From an uncultured Barnesiella sp. (GTDB lineage: Bacteria > Bacteroidota > Bacteroidia > Bacteroidales > Barnesiellaceae), in NCBI GenBank assembly GCA_944320015.1, contig CALUFO010000023.1, positions 1 to 43,307 on the forward strand: DNA of 43,307 nucleotides. The letters run 5' to 3'. The notes under the pieces are model-generated. The model saw only the letters and a list, made by a program, of their open reading frames with translations. It ran no database searches and was not told the DNA's origin. Position 1 is the first letter of the stretch, and every line of letters starts with the position of its first letter. The position numbers and the translations under genes are program-made. Positions 18,501 through 25,889 of the stretch are shown here, piece by piece.

Positions 18501-18822
18501 TCAACTCGCCTATCAATTGTTGCTCTTCGGCACTGCGGTTGGCGACATTGTTCACCCGCTGTGTCGACAACCGGCGCACATTCTTCGTCGCATCTAACCG
18601 ATCGTATTTATAAAACCCGTCTTTATCCTTCCTAATAAGGAATCCATCGACGGTTGTCGTATAATGGAAGTTCTCATCACCATGTATGCGAATGGTCAAG
18701 GCTGTGCCATCGGGCTGTACCACGGTCACCGGATTGGGATTGGATTTCACACCATAGACGTTGCCCGTAACACCAAACAGGAGCCCACATACAAAAGGAA
18801 TAAATTTCTTTAATCTGGACAT
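15529..18822 (-). CDS. T9SS-secreted M6-family metalloprotease
   Basis: A 1097-residue secreted zinc protease. It has a signal peptide (about 1-24) and a propeptide-like region to about 140. The catalytic domain contains HEFGHVLGLKD (HExxHxxGxxD, residues 329-339), the signature of M6 (immune inhibitor A-like) peptidases, and a likely calcium loop DNDGDGYMDN at 257-266. A MAM/jelly-roll-like region (about 640-800, FSSWTNGELDCWE) and a fibronectin-like region follow. A T9SS type A sorting domain ends the protein (about 1020-1097). The gene is followed eight bases later by the 2225-residue adhesin-like gene, so the two are almost certainly co-transcribed. It presumably degrades host or microbial proteins or processes its neighbour; the substrate is unknown. 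Confidence 0.93.
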   Translation of the reverse strand: MSRLKKFIPFVCGLLFGVTGNVYGVKSNPNPVTVVQPDGTALTIRIHGDENFHYTTTVDGFLIRKDKDGFYKYDRLDATKNVRRLSTQRVNNVANRSAEEQQLIGELTPVRKQMDLLMSFDKGVRKAPAQILKKSVLAPRLEAGATAEESQYLVILVNFKDREMVFEPADFDTWLNEPGYSVDGGTGSVKDYFRDNSMGLFIPNFVVLGPYTLAHEQAYYAANDESEGGDVNPREMVVEALTMAKDANPDIDFAQFDNDGDGYMDNVNIIYAGYSEASTGNADDMWPHSWDLGDQAFAIDGVTCNNYGCSAELVGASGEKMDGIGTFTHEFGHVLGLKDMYDTDEYIDGYGIDPGAYCLYASGSYNNDSRTPPCLMAFERMQMGWCSPVELKEAEDVVLKPVAENEARYIDCQPDRAAGTGVEWFLLENRQQTGWDTYIPAHGLLIYHYDYTDEMVEEYWSINGPNNNSKHRCMYIIAADGVDDTNTRAGDTYPGRSGNTEFSATSSPAAIAWSGEPVDVAVTNINEMGGLVYFQVNGGVVPQSVIRTEVPTSVRDTSMYVEATVVEALQEIEEMGFCWALNDEPTKDGNHVTVDVANSAGATIEPLEPGSLYNVRAYMVMADQSVVYGAAIPVKTECKVLEAPFIGDFSSWTNGELDCWEIVDNNGDGTTWIYDEAANAILYQFDYWNDADDWLISNRMKVPENGAFYFVRGVDEVTTVEDLDVYVSTQSREVEDFHLVKRFSFADNFSQAVAEEVDLKEYAGKEIYLALVCRSKKLQTNLWLFEYYLTQKLGTPQITSFTGTDTELNVEWTPIPRATGYYLEFGEVTDEVFNNMVFVPLSDMESVTGNVDARTGSLSFYGDGVVETRDYPDGITNCLFYLTSGGPLGTSTLKIEGTVDGSAWEQVGGVTTVSSVDTEGTEVILENFIKDKKYRRLRFTCDFGGRMVNINYLTLAYNDGYVWNLLASGSVGNQTSMSIKETTPGEFLQGKKFVTRVTAGDGSLFYDSSKPAYYDSPSGINEIKESAVKVDVEGGYVTLSGLRAGDRVTCTTVAGLVLYTGESNQGACRFGVAGYKGVILVNVWGSRGSEIFKLIVK

Positions 18823-18844
18823 GAATTTAGGATTATTGATTAAA

Positions 18845-18880
18845 TAAAAAAACGGTAGAGGCCTTTATACAAGCCTCTAC
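18845..18880 (-). terminator. Intrinsic terminator after the PPC-like repeat gene
   Basis: On the minus strand, GTAGAGGC (18880-18873) pairs with GCCTCTAC (18862-18855), and a run of seven to eight T follows within 18853-18845. It sits between the repeat-protein gene and the M6 protease gene. Since I find no clear promoter for the protease gene in this 79-base gap, partial read-through is possible. Confidence 0.8.
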
Positions 18881-18901
18881 TGTAATTTATACATAAGTTA
18901 C

Positions 18902-21457
18902 TCATTCGTGTACCACTACTTTAACCGCATGGCCATTGACTGTCACGATATACAGGCCTTTCTCCAACGGAATTTCCGTGCATTCGCTTATTGTCGCAGC
19001 CTTAATCAACTGCCCCGACATATTGTAAACGGCCACAAACGCATCGGGAGTATCGGGAGTGACGATTACCATGCGAGCTCCCGGTATTACCGAACCGGAG
19101 GCCGCCTCAATATCGTCTATGCCGGTCTCGATCGCCGCCGAAACATGTATCGTATCACCCGCATAGGCTTGCTCGACTTTCATCAAATAAGAACCGGCCT
19201 CGATAACCGTATAGTTCAACTCATAAGAACCGATATAATCGGGAGCCTCACCATACACATAGTTTGCAATCGCCAACGAAGTGTTCAAGTCATCGGCCTT
19301 ATACAAGGTCATCGTGAAATAATCGGTCGACGAGATCGTTACTTCTCCTTCGTTGAAATAGGCTCCATACCAAACCGGATTCAGGCGGGAAGCGGCAATA
19401 AGCTCGTTATCCCCTTCGGTGAGTTCGATGGGATACGCACTCGTTTCGCCCGGCTCGAAATCGCGTATTTCAAATGTAAGCGATTTATCGCTCTGTGCCG
19501 TCACCATAGTGACCTCCACATAGAACAACTCGTTCTCGGCTGCCACGAAAGAGCCTGAATATACAGTGCCTTCGCTGCTCGATTGCATAATCATAGTCGG
19601 ATAATTATCGTTTTCACGATAAACTCCTACCGAAGGATATCTATACGAAGAGGTCATCACATAATCTATGTTGGCGCTTATCGTGAGCATTCCCTCCTGA
19701 GGTGCCGTATATCGATACCAGAATGTTTGGGCTTTTTCGGGGATAGCAGCCGTATTCCCTTCAACTACGATAGCCGTCTCTTTCGACTCTCCGGCTGCAT
19801 AATCGGTCTCTTCGAGGGTAAACGTTCCATCCATAGACATGCCCGAGAATTGGATAAGATAGCTCTCTCCTTCTTTAATCTCGGTTTTGGTGGCAAAGCC
19901 ATCTTTCACCGCCGTGCGATATGAAACATAGGAACCCGATACAATAGGGAACGATATAGCCGTAGTTATTATATTCTCGTCGGGAGTAATTTTCAACCAA
20001 CCGTTCTTCGTCGCCGTATAGGTGTAATATTTATCATTCCCGGCCGTCAAGGTATTGTTCCCAAGCACGGCTTGAATAGGATTGGAAGCGACTTCACCCT
20101 GAGCGATGTCTTCAATCGACACGGTAAACCCAAATCCGTTGATATCTTCATCGAGCGTCCAGCAAATGATGTATGACTCACCGGCCGTAACCTCGGCTTT
20201 CACATCGTTTGTCCCTACCGCCAGTCTGCTATATTGGTTAGCAGCCGGCATAATAGCGACTTGGGTCGTCGGGCTATAAAACTCAACGTCGGTCGTCACT
20301 TTCAAGAACTTAGAGCCCTCTCCGGGAACTGTAACTTGATAGTAATAGTTTCCGTTATACTCGGGAACGGTCGTCGTGCCAATCTCGATTTCGATAGGAT
20401 TATTGAACGAATCGCCTGCCGACTCGGCATTGCAAGTAATATCGAATGTCTCGTCACTGGCTGTGGCCTCGGTCTTTTCTATACAGATAAGATAGGTTGT
20501 ACCGCTATATACGCTGAATCGCAACAAGAAACAGCCGTCGACACTGGCGGTGCTATAACCGCCGCAACTGGAATAAACGCTTACACTTCCACCGGGGAGA
20601 CTCGACGTTGAACTCAATTGCACATACCCCGTTTGCGTAGCCGTATAGCTATACCAATACGTTCCAGCCGCCGCCGGCAGCATATTGCCTTCGTCCACCC
20701 CGCCGAACGGCATGTCGCACGAAGCTCCCACCGTGGGATGAGTGAGCGTAAAGGTAGCGAACATAGGCGATGATGAAGTCGTTTTGATGGCGAGGATATA
20801 ATTTTTACCGCCTTCTACTTGTACTTTTCCCGTGTAGCTGCCACCGCTGCCATACGATATCGAGACCGTAGTAGCGACCCCGTCACATCCTTCGCTCACA
20901 GAGACACTTTGTACATACGACGAGAATAGCATCTCGAGCACTCCGTCTTCGGGGCAAGCATACGACAGATAAGTGGTAGAACTATATGTCGAGTTGTCGT
21001 AATGACTGGGAATAAATGTTCTCGCCTCATTGACGATAGCGATAGGAGCGTCGCAGGTAGCGCCTCCGTCGATCTCGGCATTCTCGGCCGACATCGTAAA
21101 TTCAAAATGCGTCACATTATAACCCGCTACTGCCAAATATACCGTTTGACCCGCTTCCACCGGGAAAACCATCTCGACACTCGTAGAGGTATAAGAACTT
21201 ATCCCCACGATTTGGGTATTGTAAGTCCCGTCTTCCGACATCGTGAAACTCAGCGAGCTCGATGCGGCGCTAACCGTTACCAACTGGCTGCTCTCGGCTG
21301 GCACCGTGTATTTGAAATATGCCGATACATAACCCGTTCCAGTCACATCGCAACTATTATCGCCAATCTGTAATTCCAATGCTGTTTCCACAGTGGTTTG
21401 TGCGAACAAACCGCAACAGCACAATTGCATGAATGCAAAGAGTAAAATTTTTCTCAT
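18902..21457 (-). CDS. T9SS-secreted beta-repeat protein with PPC-like domains
   Basis: An 851-residue secreted protein, with a signal peptide ending CGLFAQ at about residue 20. The body is a series of about seven beta-sandwich repeats resembling bacterial pre-peptidase C-terminal (PPC) domains. Each has a [F/Y]-W-Y-x-Y-T or YYYQVTVP strand followed by a G-x-x-Y-x-I segment (for example AGESYIICW, EGESYLIQF and AGSYLMKVE). The C-terminus (about 775-851, AVYNMSGQLIKAA and KGLYIVTVNGHAVKVVV) is a T9SS type A sorting domain. No catalytic motif is seen. Cysteine pairs occur in the first third. It is upstream of the M6 protease gene on the same strand but separated from it by a terminator. A surface-binding or structural role is likely. 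Confidence 0.87.
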   Translation of the reverse strand: MRKILLFAFMQLCCCGLFAQTTVETALELQIGDNSCDVTGTGYVSAYFKYTVPAESSQLVTVSAASSSLSFTMSEDGTYNTQIVGISSYTSTSVEMVFPVEAGQTVYLAVAGYNVTHFEFTMSAENAEIDGGATCDAPIAIVNEARTFIPSHYDNSTYSSTTYLSYACPEDGVLEMLFSSYVQSVSVSEGCDGVATTVSISYGSGGSYTGKVQVEGGKNYILAIKTTSSSPMFATFTLTHPTVGASCDMPFGGVDEGNMLPAAAGTYWYSYTATQTGYVQLSSTSSLPGGSVSVYSSCGGYSTASVDGCFLLRFSVYSGTTYLICIEKTEATASDETFDITCNAESAGDSFNNPIEIEIGTTTVPEYNGNYYYQVTVPGEGSKFLKVTTDVEFYSPTTQVAIMPAANQYSRLAVGTNDVKAEVTAGESYIICWTLDEDINGFGFTVSIEDIAQGEVASNPIQAVLGNNTLTAGNDKYYTYTATKNGWLKITPDENIITTAISFPIVSGSYVSYRTAVKDGFATKTEIKEGESYLIQFSGMSMDGTFTLEETDYAAGESKETAIVVEGNTAAIPEKAQTFWYRYTAPQEGMLTISANIDYVMTSSYRYPSVGVYRENDNYPTMIMQSSSEGTVYSGSFVAAENELFYVEVTMVTAQSDKSLTFEIRDFEPGETSAYPIELTEGDNELIAASRLNPVWYGAYFNEGEVTISSTDYFTMTLYKADDLNTSLAIANYVYGEAPDYIGSYELNYTVIEAGSYLMKVEQAYAGDTIHVSAAIETGIDDIEAASGSVIPGARMVIVTPDTPDAFVAVYNMSGQLIKAATISECTEIPLEKGLYIVTVNGHAVKVVVHE

Positions 21458-21794
21458 AATATATCAATTAGTAATGAATAAGTTTTTCGCACTTTTTAAT
21501 CGCTTTGTCTTAAAATGACGACGGTATCAAAAATCTATTTTTAATAATATAATAAAATTTCTGTTGCAAAACTCGGAAACTTTTTGAAAAAACCAAAAAC
21601 AAAATCAATTTTTAACACATAAAATCAATTTTAGATTATAATTTATCGTAAAAAACCGACAAATAATATTCAAATTAAAAATCATGCAATAAAATGCAGT
21701 ATGTCTTTTAGAGTATAAAAACATATTTTTACAACTGTAACATTGCATTCCATACACTTATAAGCTCCATAAAAAAATCTCTCTACATCGAATA
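21458..21794. other. AT-rich intergenic region upstream of the PPC-like repeat gene
   Basis: A spacer of about 340 bases, markedly more A/T-rich than its flanks, with no credible open frame. It must hold the promoter of the minus-strand repeat-protein gene, but I find no good TAnnTTTG box. The near match TAGATTTTTG (21541-21532) has the wrong spacing inside the box. The region contains a tandem 12-base repeat, listed separately. Confidence 0.6.
21601..21632. repeat. Two copies of AAAATCAATTTT, 20 bases apart
   Basis: AAAATCAATTTT occurs at 21601-21612 and again at 21621-21632. Each copy is almost palindromic, and the starts are exactly 20 bases apart, about two helical turns. That geometry suits a dimeric DNA-binding protein, but in such A/T-rich DNA chance is possible. 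Confidence 0.45.
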
Positions 21795-21829
21795 CAAAAA
21801 ACGGGAGCGGCTTTTACAGGCCACTCCCG
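21795..21829 (-). terminator. Intrinsic terminator after argB
   Basis: On the minus strand, CGGGAG-TGGCC (21829 downwards) pairs with GCCGCTCCCG (21811-21802), then TTTTTT (21801-21796). It is 24 bases after the argB stop codon and ends the prfB-argB unit. Confidence 0.85.
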
Positions 21830-21852
21830 CTAAAAATATCTCCTATTTCTTA

Positions 21853-22626
21853 TTATCCTACAATCCGTGTCCCCTCATTCTCTTGCCCGATCGCATCGGC
21901 GCGGGTAATAATCACCTCACGCACACCGTGACGGATAGCATCGAAAGCGTTTTCGAGCTTAGGAATCATGCCCCCTTGTACAACTCCTTCGTCGCAATAC
22001 TTATTGAAAAGCGGGAACGTGATTTCCGGTATCACGCTCTCATCGTCATTCTCGTCGCGCAACACCCCTTTTTTCTCAAAACAATAAATCAGCGTCACAT
22101 CGTAATAGGCAGCCAAGGCTTTGGCGGTCTCGCCGGCCATTGTATCGGCGTTGGTATTGAGCATGGAGCCTTTCCCGTCGTGCGTGAGAGGCGCTATCAC
22201 CGGGACGACGCCCATTTCGATCAATCCGGCGAGAGACTTTCCGTCGACCCGGCGCACATCGCCCACATATCCATAATCGACCTCTTTGACCGGACGTTTG
22301 TCCGACAGGAGTATATTCATATCGGCGCCCGTCATACCCAAAGCGTTCACTCCCGCAGCCTGCAATCCGGCCACAATATTCTTGTTGACCAGCCCGCCAT
22401 AAACCATCGTTACCACCTCGAGCATGGCCTTATCGGTAACGCGACGTCCGCCTACCATGCGACTCTCGATGCCCAACCGGGCAGCCATCGCCGTAGCCGA
22501 ACGACCGCCACCATGCACCAGCACCTTGCGGCCGGAGATGGAAGCAAACGAAGCGAGCAAGCGGCTCAACGCCTCCTGCTCCTCCACAATTTTGCCTCCC
22601 ACTTTTATCAGCGTCAGATGTTCCAT
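21853..22626 (-). CDS. argB: N-acyl-glutamate kinase (acetyl- or succinylglutamate)
   Basis: A 257-residue amino-acid kinase, the normal ArgB size. It phosphorylates the side chain of N-acylated glutamate in arginine synthesis. Visible signatures are IKVGGKIVEE near the N-terminus, VHGGGRSATAMAARLG for phosphate and substrate binding, and NTNADTMAGETAKAL for nucleotide binding. Bacteroides relatives run arginine synthesis through N-succinyl rather than N-acetyl intermediates, so succinylglutamate may be the true substrate. The ATG at 22626-22624 overlaps the prfB TGA by one base (TGATG), preferred over the in-frame TTG one codon earlier. This implies translational coupling to release factor 2. 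Confidence 0.95.
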   Translation of the reverse strand: MEHLTLIKVGGKIVEEQEALSRLLASFASISGRKVLVHGGGRSATAMAARLGIESRMVGGRRVTDKAMLEVVTMVYGGLVNKNIVAGLQAAGVNALGMTGADMNILLSDKRPVKEVDYGYVGDVRRVDGKSLAGLIEMGVVPVIAPLTHDGKGSMLNTNADTMAGETAKALAAYYDVTLIYCFEKKGVLRDENDDESVIPEITFPLFNKYCDEGVVQGGMIPKLENAFDAIRHGVREVIITRADAIGQENEGTRIVG

Positions 22627-23751
22627 CAATTCTCGTTATTCTCTTCGCCGGCAAACTCCATCAAATAGGCTTTGATAAACTCGTCGATCTTGCCGTCCAT
22701 TACTCCTTGCACATCGGAAGTCTGGTAATTGGTGCGGTGATCTTTTACCCGGCGGTCGTCAAACACATAACTGCGAATCTGCGAGCCCCACTCGATTTTT
22801 TTCTTGCCGGCCTCGATTTTGGCCTGCTCGGCCATGCGGTGTTGCAACTCTTTGTCATACAAGATAGAGCGAAGCTGGCGCATGGCATTCTCGCGGTTCT
22901 TGGGCTGGTCGCGTGTCTCGGTATTCTCGACCAATATCTCCTCCTCTTCACCGGTATAGGGGTCTTTGAACTGATAGCGCAATCGCACTCCCGATTCCAC
23001 CTTGTTCACATTCTGCCCACCGGCGCCGCTCGACCGGAAAGTATCCCACGAAATATTTGCCGGGTTGATGTTGATCTCGATTGTATCGTCGACCAACGGG
23101 GTGACAAATACCGACGCAAACGAGGTCATGCGTTTGCCCTGCGCATTATAGGGCGATACCCGCACCAACCGGTGCACTCCGTTTTCACTCTTCAAATAGC
23201 CATAGGCATAGTCGCCTTCGATTTGTATCGTTACCGATTTGATTCCGGCTTCATCGCCTTCGAGGATATTGGCGATAGAGGTCTTGTAGTTGTGTTGCTC
23301 GCACCAACGCAAATACATGCGCATCAACATCGAGGCCCAATCCTGCGATTCGGTTCCACCGGCTCCCGAGTTGATTTTCATCATCACGCCCAACTTATCC
23401 TCCTCACGGCGCAACATATTGCGCAACTCGAGATTCTCGATAAGCGTGGCGGTGCGGTTGTAAATCTCGTCGACCTCCTCTTCCGAGACGATGCCTTCCT
23501 TCACAAAATCGAAAGCCAATTTCAACTCCTCTACCGCCTTTTCTATCTCGGTATAGCTATCTATCCAGAAATGAAGGGCTTTTACTTTCTTCATTTGCGC
23601 TTCGGCCTTTTTCTGGTCTTCCCAGAAATCGGGCACATGGGTGCGCAACTCCTCTTCTTCTACCTCGATTTTCTTCGAATCGATGTCAAAGATACCTCCT
23701 CAACGCCAACTTGCGTTCTTCCGTCTCTTTTAATTGTTCTTGTGTAATCAT
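22626..23751 (-). CDS. prfB: Peptide chain release factor 2, expressed by programmed +1 frameshift
   Basis: RF2 releases peptides at UGA and UAA codons. The gene is in two frames: 21 codons from ATG 23751 (MITQEQLKETEERKLALRRYL) end in an in-frame TGA at 23688-23686. Skipping one base after CTT continues as DIDSKKIEVEEEEL to the stop at 22626, giving 374 residues, the normal RF2 length. The GGQ peptide-release motif is present (SSGAGGQNVNKVESGVR). The stop-codon recognition motif SPF appears as SPY (RVSPYNAQGKR). An annotation starting at the internal ATG 23648 would truncate the protein. It is preceded by fadD and its promoter at 23790-23821, and overlaps argB. The gene also ends in TGA. Confidence 0.97.
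23685..23700 (-). promoter_or_regulatory. prfB programmed +1 frameshift site
   Basis: Read on the minus strand: AGGAGG-TAT-CTT-TGA-C. This is the RF2 autoregulatory slippery site: an internal Shine-Dalgarno sequence three bases before CTT, then the in-frame TGA. When RF2 is scarce the ribosome pauses at TGA and slips from CTT onto TTT, then reads GAC. It matches the Escherichia coli site except for AGGAGG in place of AGGGGG. Confidence 0.97.
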
Positions 23752-23778
23752 ATCTTTTTCAAATTCCTTATTTACGAC

Positions 23779-23805
23779 AAAAGGGTGTACAAAATTATAC
23801 ACCCT
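23779..23805 (-). terminator. Hairpin after fadD, overlapping the prfB promoter
   Basis: On the minus strand, AGGGTGTA (23805-23798) pairs with TACACCCT (23789-23782), followed by a short TTTT. The T-run is weak, so termination of fadD may be partial. The hairpin loop contains the -7 box of the prfB promoter. Confidence 0.55.
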
Positions 23806-23821
23806 CGCTTTATTTACCAAA
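23790..23821 (-). promoter_or_regulatory. Promoter of prfB-argB
   Basis: On the minus strand, TTTG (23821-23818), 20 bases, TAATTTTG (23797-23790): a full Bacteroidales consensus. Initiation near 23783 gives a leader of about 32 bases before ATG 23751. Confidence 0.8.
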
Positions 23822-23836
23822 TTTCAAATTTCGTTT

Positions 23837-25645
23837 TTAGGCATACATCGCCTCGATCTCGTCCTTGTAGAGCAAATTGATGACCGACCGACGAATCTTC
23901 AACGTATTGGTCAACTCTCCCTTTTCCATACTGAAAGCTCGCGGCAGCAAGGTAAAACGCTTGATCTGCTCAAATCGGGCGAAATTCTTTTGCAACGCAT
24001 CGATACGCTCCGAAATAAGAGCCTGTATTTTCTGGTTCTTTACCAGTTCCTCGAGGTTGCGATACTGGATTTGTTTTTGGGCGGCATACTCTTTCAGCGC
24101 CTCGAAAGCGGGAATGATAATCGCCGTCACATATTTACGTTGGTCACCGATTACGGCCACTTGGTCGATATACTTGTCTTCACCCAAACGGGTTTCCAAC
24201 GCCTGCGGAGCGATATACTTACCGTTTGAAGTCTTAAAGAGGTCTTTCAACCGCTCGGTCAAAATAAGCGCTCCATGCTCGTTTATTTTGCCGGCGTCGC
24301 CCGTGCGGAACCACCCTCCTTCGGTAAAGACCTTGGCAGTCTCCTCGGGCTTGCGGTAATATCCTTTCATCACCGTCCTGCCTTTTACCAGTATCTCGTT
24401 GTTCTCACCCAATTTCACTTGCACATCGGGCATCAAAGAACCTACGGTTCCGAACTCATATCCTACCAAATCGAAGCAGCTCACCGTTGCGGTAGTCTCG
24501 GACAAGCCATAGCCGTAAACGATATTAATCCCGCAAATATGCAAGAACTCGTTAATCGTGTCGGACAACGGCGCCCCGGCGGTCGGGAATATATTGCCGT
24601 TCTCCACGCCTACGGCACGGCGTATTTTCGAGAACACGAATTTGTCGTAAAACTTGTATTGGCATTCGAGCCACAGCGGCACACGCTTTCCTGCCCTACG
24701 ATACTCCACGTTGCGGCGACGGCCTATCGCAAAAGCACGTTCGGTCAAATGACGGGCAACACCTTTTGTCTTCGACAAATTGTCCTGTATGGCCGAATAG
24801 ACCTTCTCCCAAAAACGGGGCACACTGCACATAATCGTGGGACGCACCTCGCGTATGGTATTCTGTATATCTTTCGGGTCGACATTGATAGCGATGCGCA
24901 TACCCATCGTCAAACAATAATACGACCATGCCCGCTCGAACACATGAGTCAACGGCAGAAAGCAAAGCGACACATCTCGGTCGGAGCAAGTGACCAACCG
25001 CTGTTGATGAATGCGCATAGCCTCGTCGTAATTGGAGTGGGCCAACATCACACCTTTGGGCTCGCCTGTCGTTCCCGAGGTGTAAATGAGCGTAGCCAAA
25101 TCGTCGGGCGACCCGGCATGGCGACGGCGCTCTACCTCGGCTGCCACTTCGGCTCCGGCCTCGCGGCCTTGCTTCATCAAGGCGTCGAAATAGATCGACG
25201 TATGATCATCGGCCTTCCGCTCGATAGCGGGGTCGAAAAGTATCAGTCTCTCCAATGAAGGGCACTCTTGCAATGCGATTATCGCATTGTCGTATTGTAC
25301 TTGCTCCCCTACGAACAAAAACCGAATCTCGGCTTCGTTGATAATATACTCGATTTGAGCCAACGAACTGGTGGGATACAACGGCACGACCACCGCACGG
25401 TTGTCGAACGCCGCAAAGTCCACTATGAGCCCTTCCGGTTTGTTCTGTGTATATGTCGAAATGTTTTCTTGCTCACGAATACCCAAGATGACCATAGCCT
25501 TAGCTATGTCAGATACCTGTTCCGAGAAACGGTTCCACGATGTGGAAACCCATTGGTTTTTCGAATAGTCCTTGTGGCTGAATACCTCACGGTTGCCATA
25601 TTTTGCAGCTTGGCTGCGGACCAAAGAGGTCAGTTGATTTACCAT
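23837..25645 (-). CDS. fadD: Long-chain fatty acyl-CoA synthetase (AMP-forming)
   Basis: A 602-residue ANL-superfamily adenylating enzyme that activates long-chain fatty acids with ATP and CoA. Motifs visible are YTSGTTGEPKG (A3, residues 188-198), YGLSETTATVS (A5), GWFRTGDAGKIN (A7) and a C-terminal subdomain with the hinge ERLKDLFKTSNGKYIAP. It has no transmembrane segments and is probably peripheral to the inner membrane. It is upstream of prfB on the same strand with a hairpin between. The -7 box at 25668-25675 gives a very short leader. Substrate chain length cannot be read from the sequence, so the symbol is a family label. Confidence 0.93.
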   Translation of the reverse strand: MVNQLTSLVRSQAAKYGNREVFSHKDYSKNQWVSTSWNRFSEQVSDIAKAMVILGIREQENISTYTQNKPEGLIVDFAAFDNRAVVVPLYPTSSLAQIEYIINEAEIRFLFVGEQVQYDNAIIALQECPSLERLILFDPAIERKADDHTSIYFDALMKQGREAGAEVAAEVERRRHAGSPDDLATLIYTSGTTGEPKGVMLAHSNYDEAMRIHQQRLVTCSDRDVSLCFLPLTHVFERAWSYYCLTMGMRIAINVDPKDIQNTIREVRPTIMCSVPRFWEKVYSAIQDNLSKTKGVARHLTERAFAIGRRRNVEYRRAGKRVPLWLECQYKFYDKFVFSKIRRAVGVENGNIFPTAGAPLSDTINEFLHICGINIVYGYGLSETTATVSCFDLVGYEFGTVGSLMPDVQVKLGENNEILVKGRTVMKGYYRKPEETAKVFTEGGWFRTGDAGKINEHGALILTERLKDLFKTSNGKYIAPQALETRLGEDKYIDQVAVIGDQRKYVTAIIIPAFEALKEYAAQKQIQYRNLEELVKNQKIQALISERIDALQKNFARFEQIKRFTLLPRAFSMEKGELTNTLKIRRSVINLLYKDEIEAMYA

Positions 25646-25667
25646 AAATCGAATTATAAATTCGCTG

Positions 25668-25675
25668 CAAAGTTA
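25668..25675 (-). promoter_or_regulatory. -7 box of the fadD promoter
   Basis: On the minus strand, TAACTTTG, a typical Bacteroidales -7 box. I see no TTTG at the expected 19-21 bases upstream. Initiation near 25661 gives a leader of about 15 bases. Confidence 0.6.
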
Positions 25676-25813
25676 CGCATTATATCGGCACGATTCCCAT
25701 TTTAATAAGTTTTAAACAGATTTGAGACCTCATTTTGTCAACTCCACATTGCAAAATACCCCCTCTTCCCGTTTGTTCATCAACATTCTGCAAGAACAAA
25801 CAGTTCACCATCG

Positions 25814-25833
25814 AATAGTTAATAATAGTTAAT
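25814..25833. repeat. Tandem 10-base repeat AATAGTTAAT x2
   Basis: AATAGTTAAT occurs twice in immediate succession and is followed by a partial ATATTTAAT. It lies about 70 bases upstream of the M20 gene's -7 box, in the divergent spacer between fadD and the M20 gene. The 10-base period keeps both copies on one face of the helix, so an activator or repressor site is plausible. Confidence 0.45.
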
Positions 25834-25866
25834 ATTTAATCGCCAAACACATCAGAAACTCCACAA

Positions 25867-25889
25867 AATCAATAAGAAAATTATTGATT
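25867..25889. repeat. Perfect 9-base inverted repeat over the M20 promoter
   Basis: AATCAATAA (25867-25875), a five-base GAAAA spacer, and TTATTGATT (25881-25889). The right arm covers the TTG that would serve as the -33 element of the M20 gene's promoter. Location and symmetry suggest an operator. No T-run follows, so it is not a terminator. Confidence 0.5.

Noticed and set aside
15856-18597. Open frame of 913 codons on the plus strand opposite the M6 protease gene
   Set aside because: The minus-strand frame has a signal peptide, HEFGH motif and T9SS tail. The plus frame gives a His/Arg/Ile-rich sequence without domains, the typical complement of this coding style.
22626-23648. prfB as a simple gene starting at the internal ATG 23648
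   Set aside because: It would cut off a conserved N-terminal segment. The intact frameshift site and the upstream MITQEQLKE frame show the true start at 23751.
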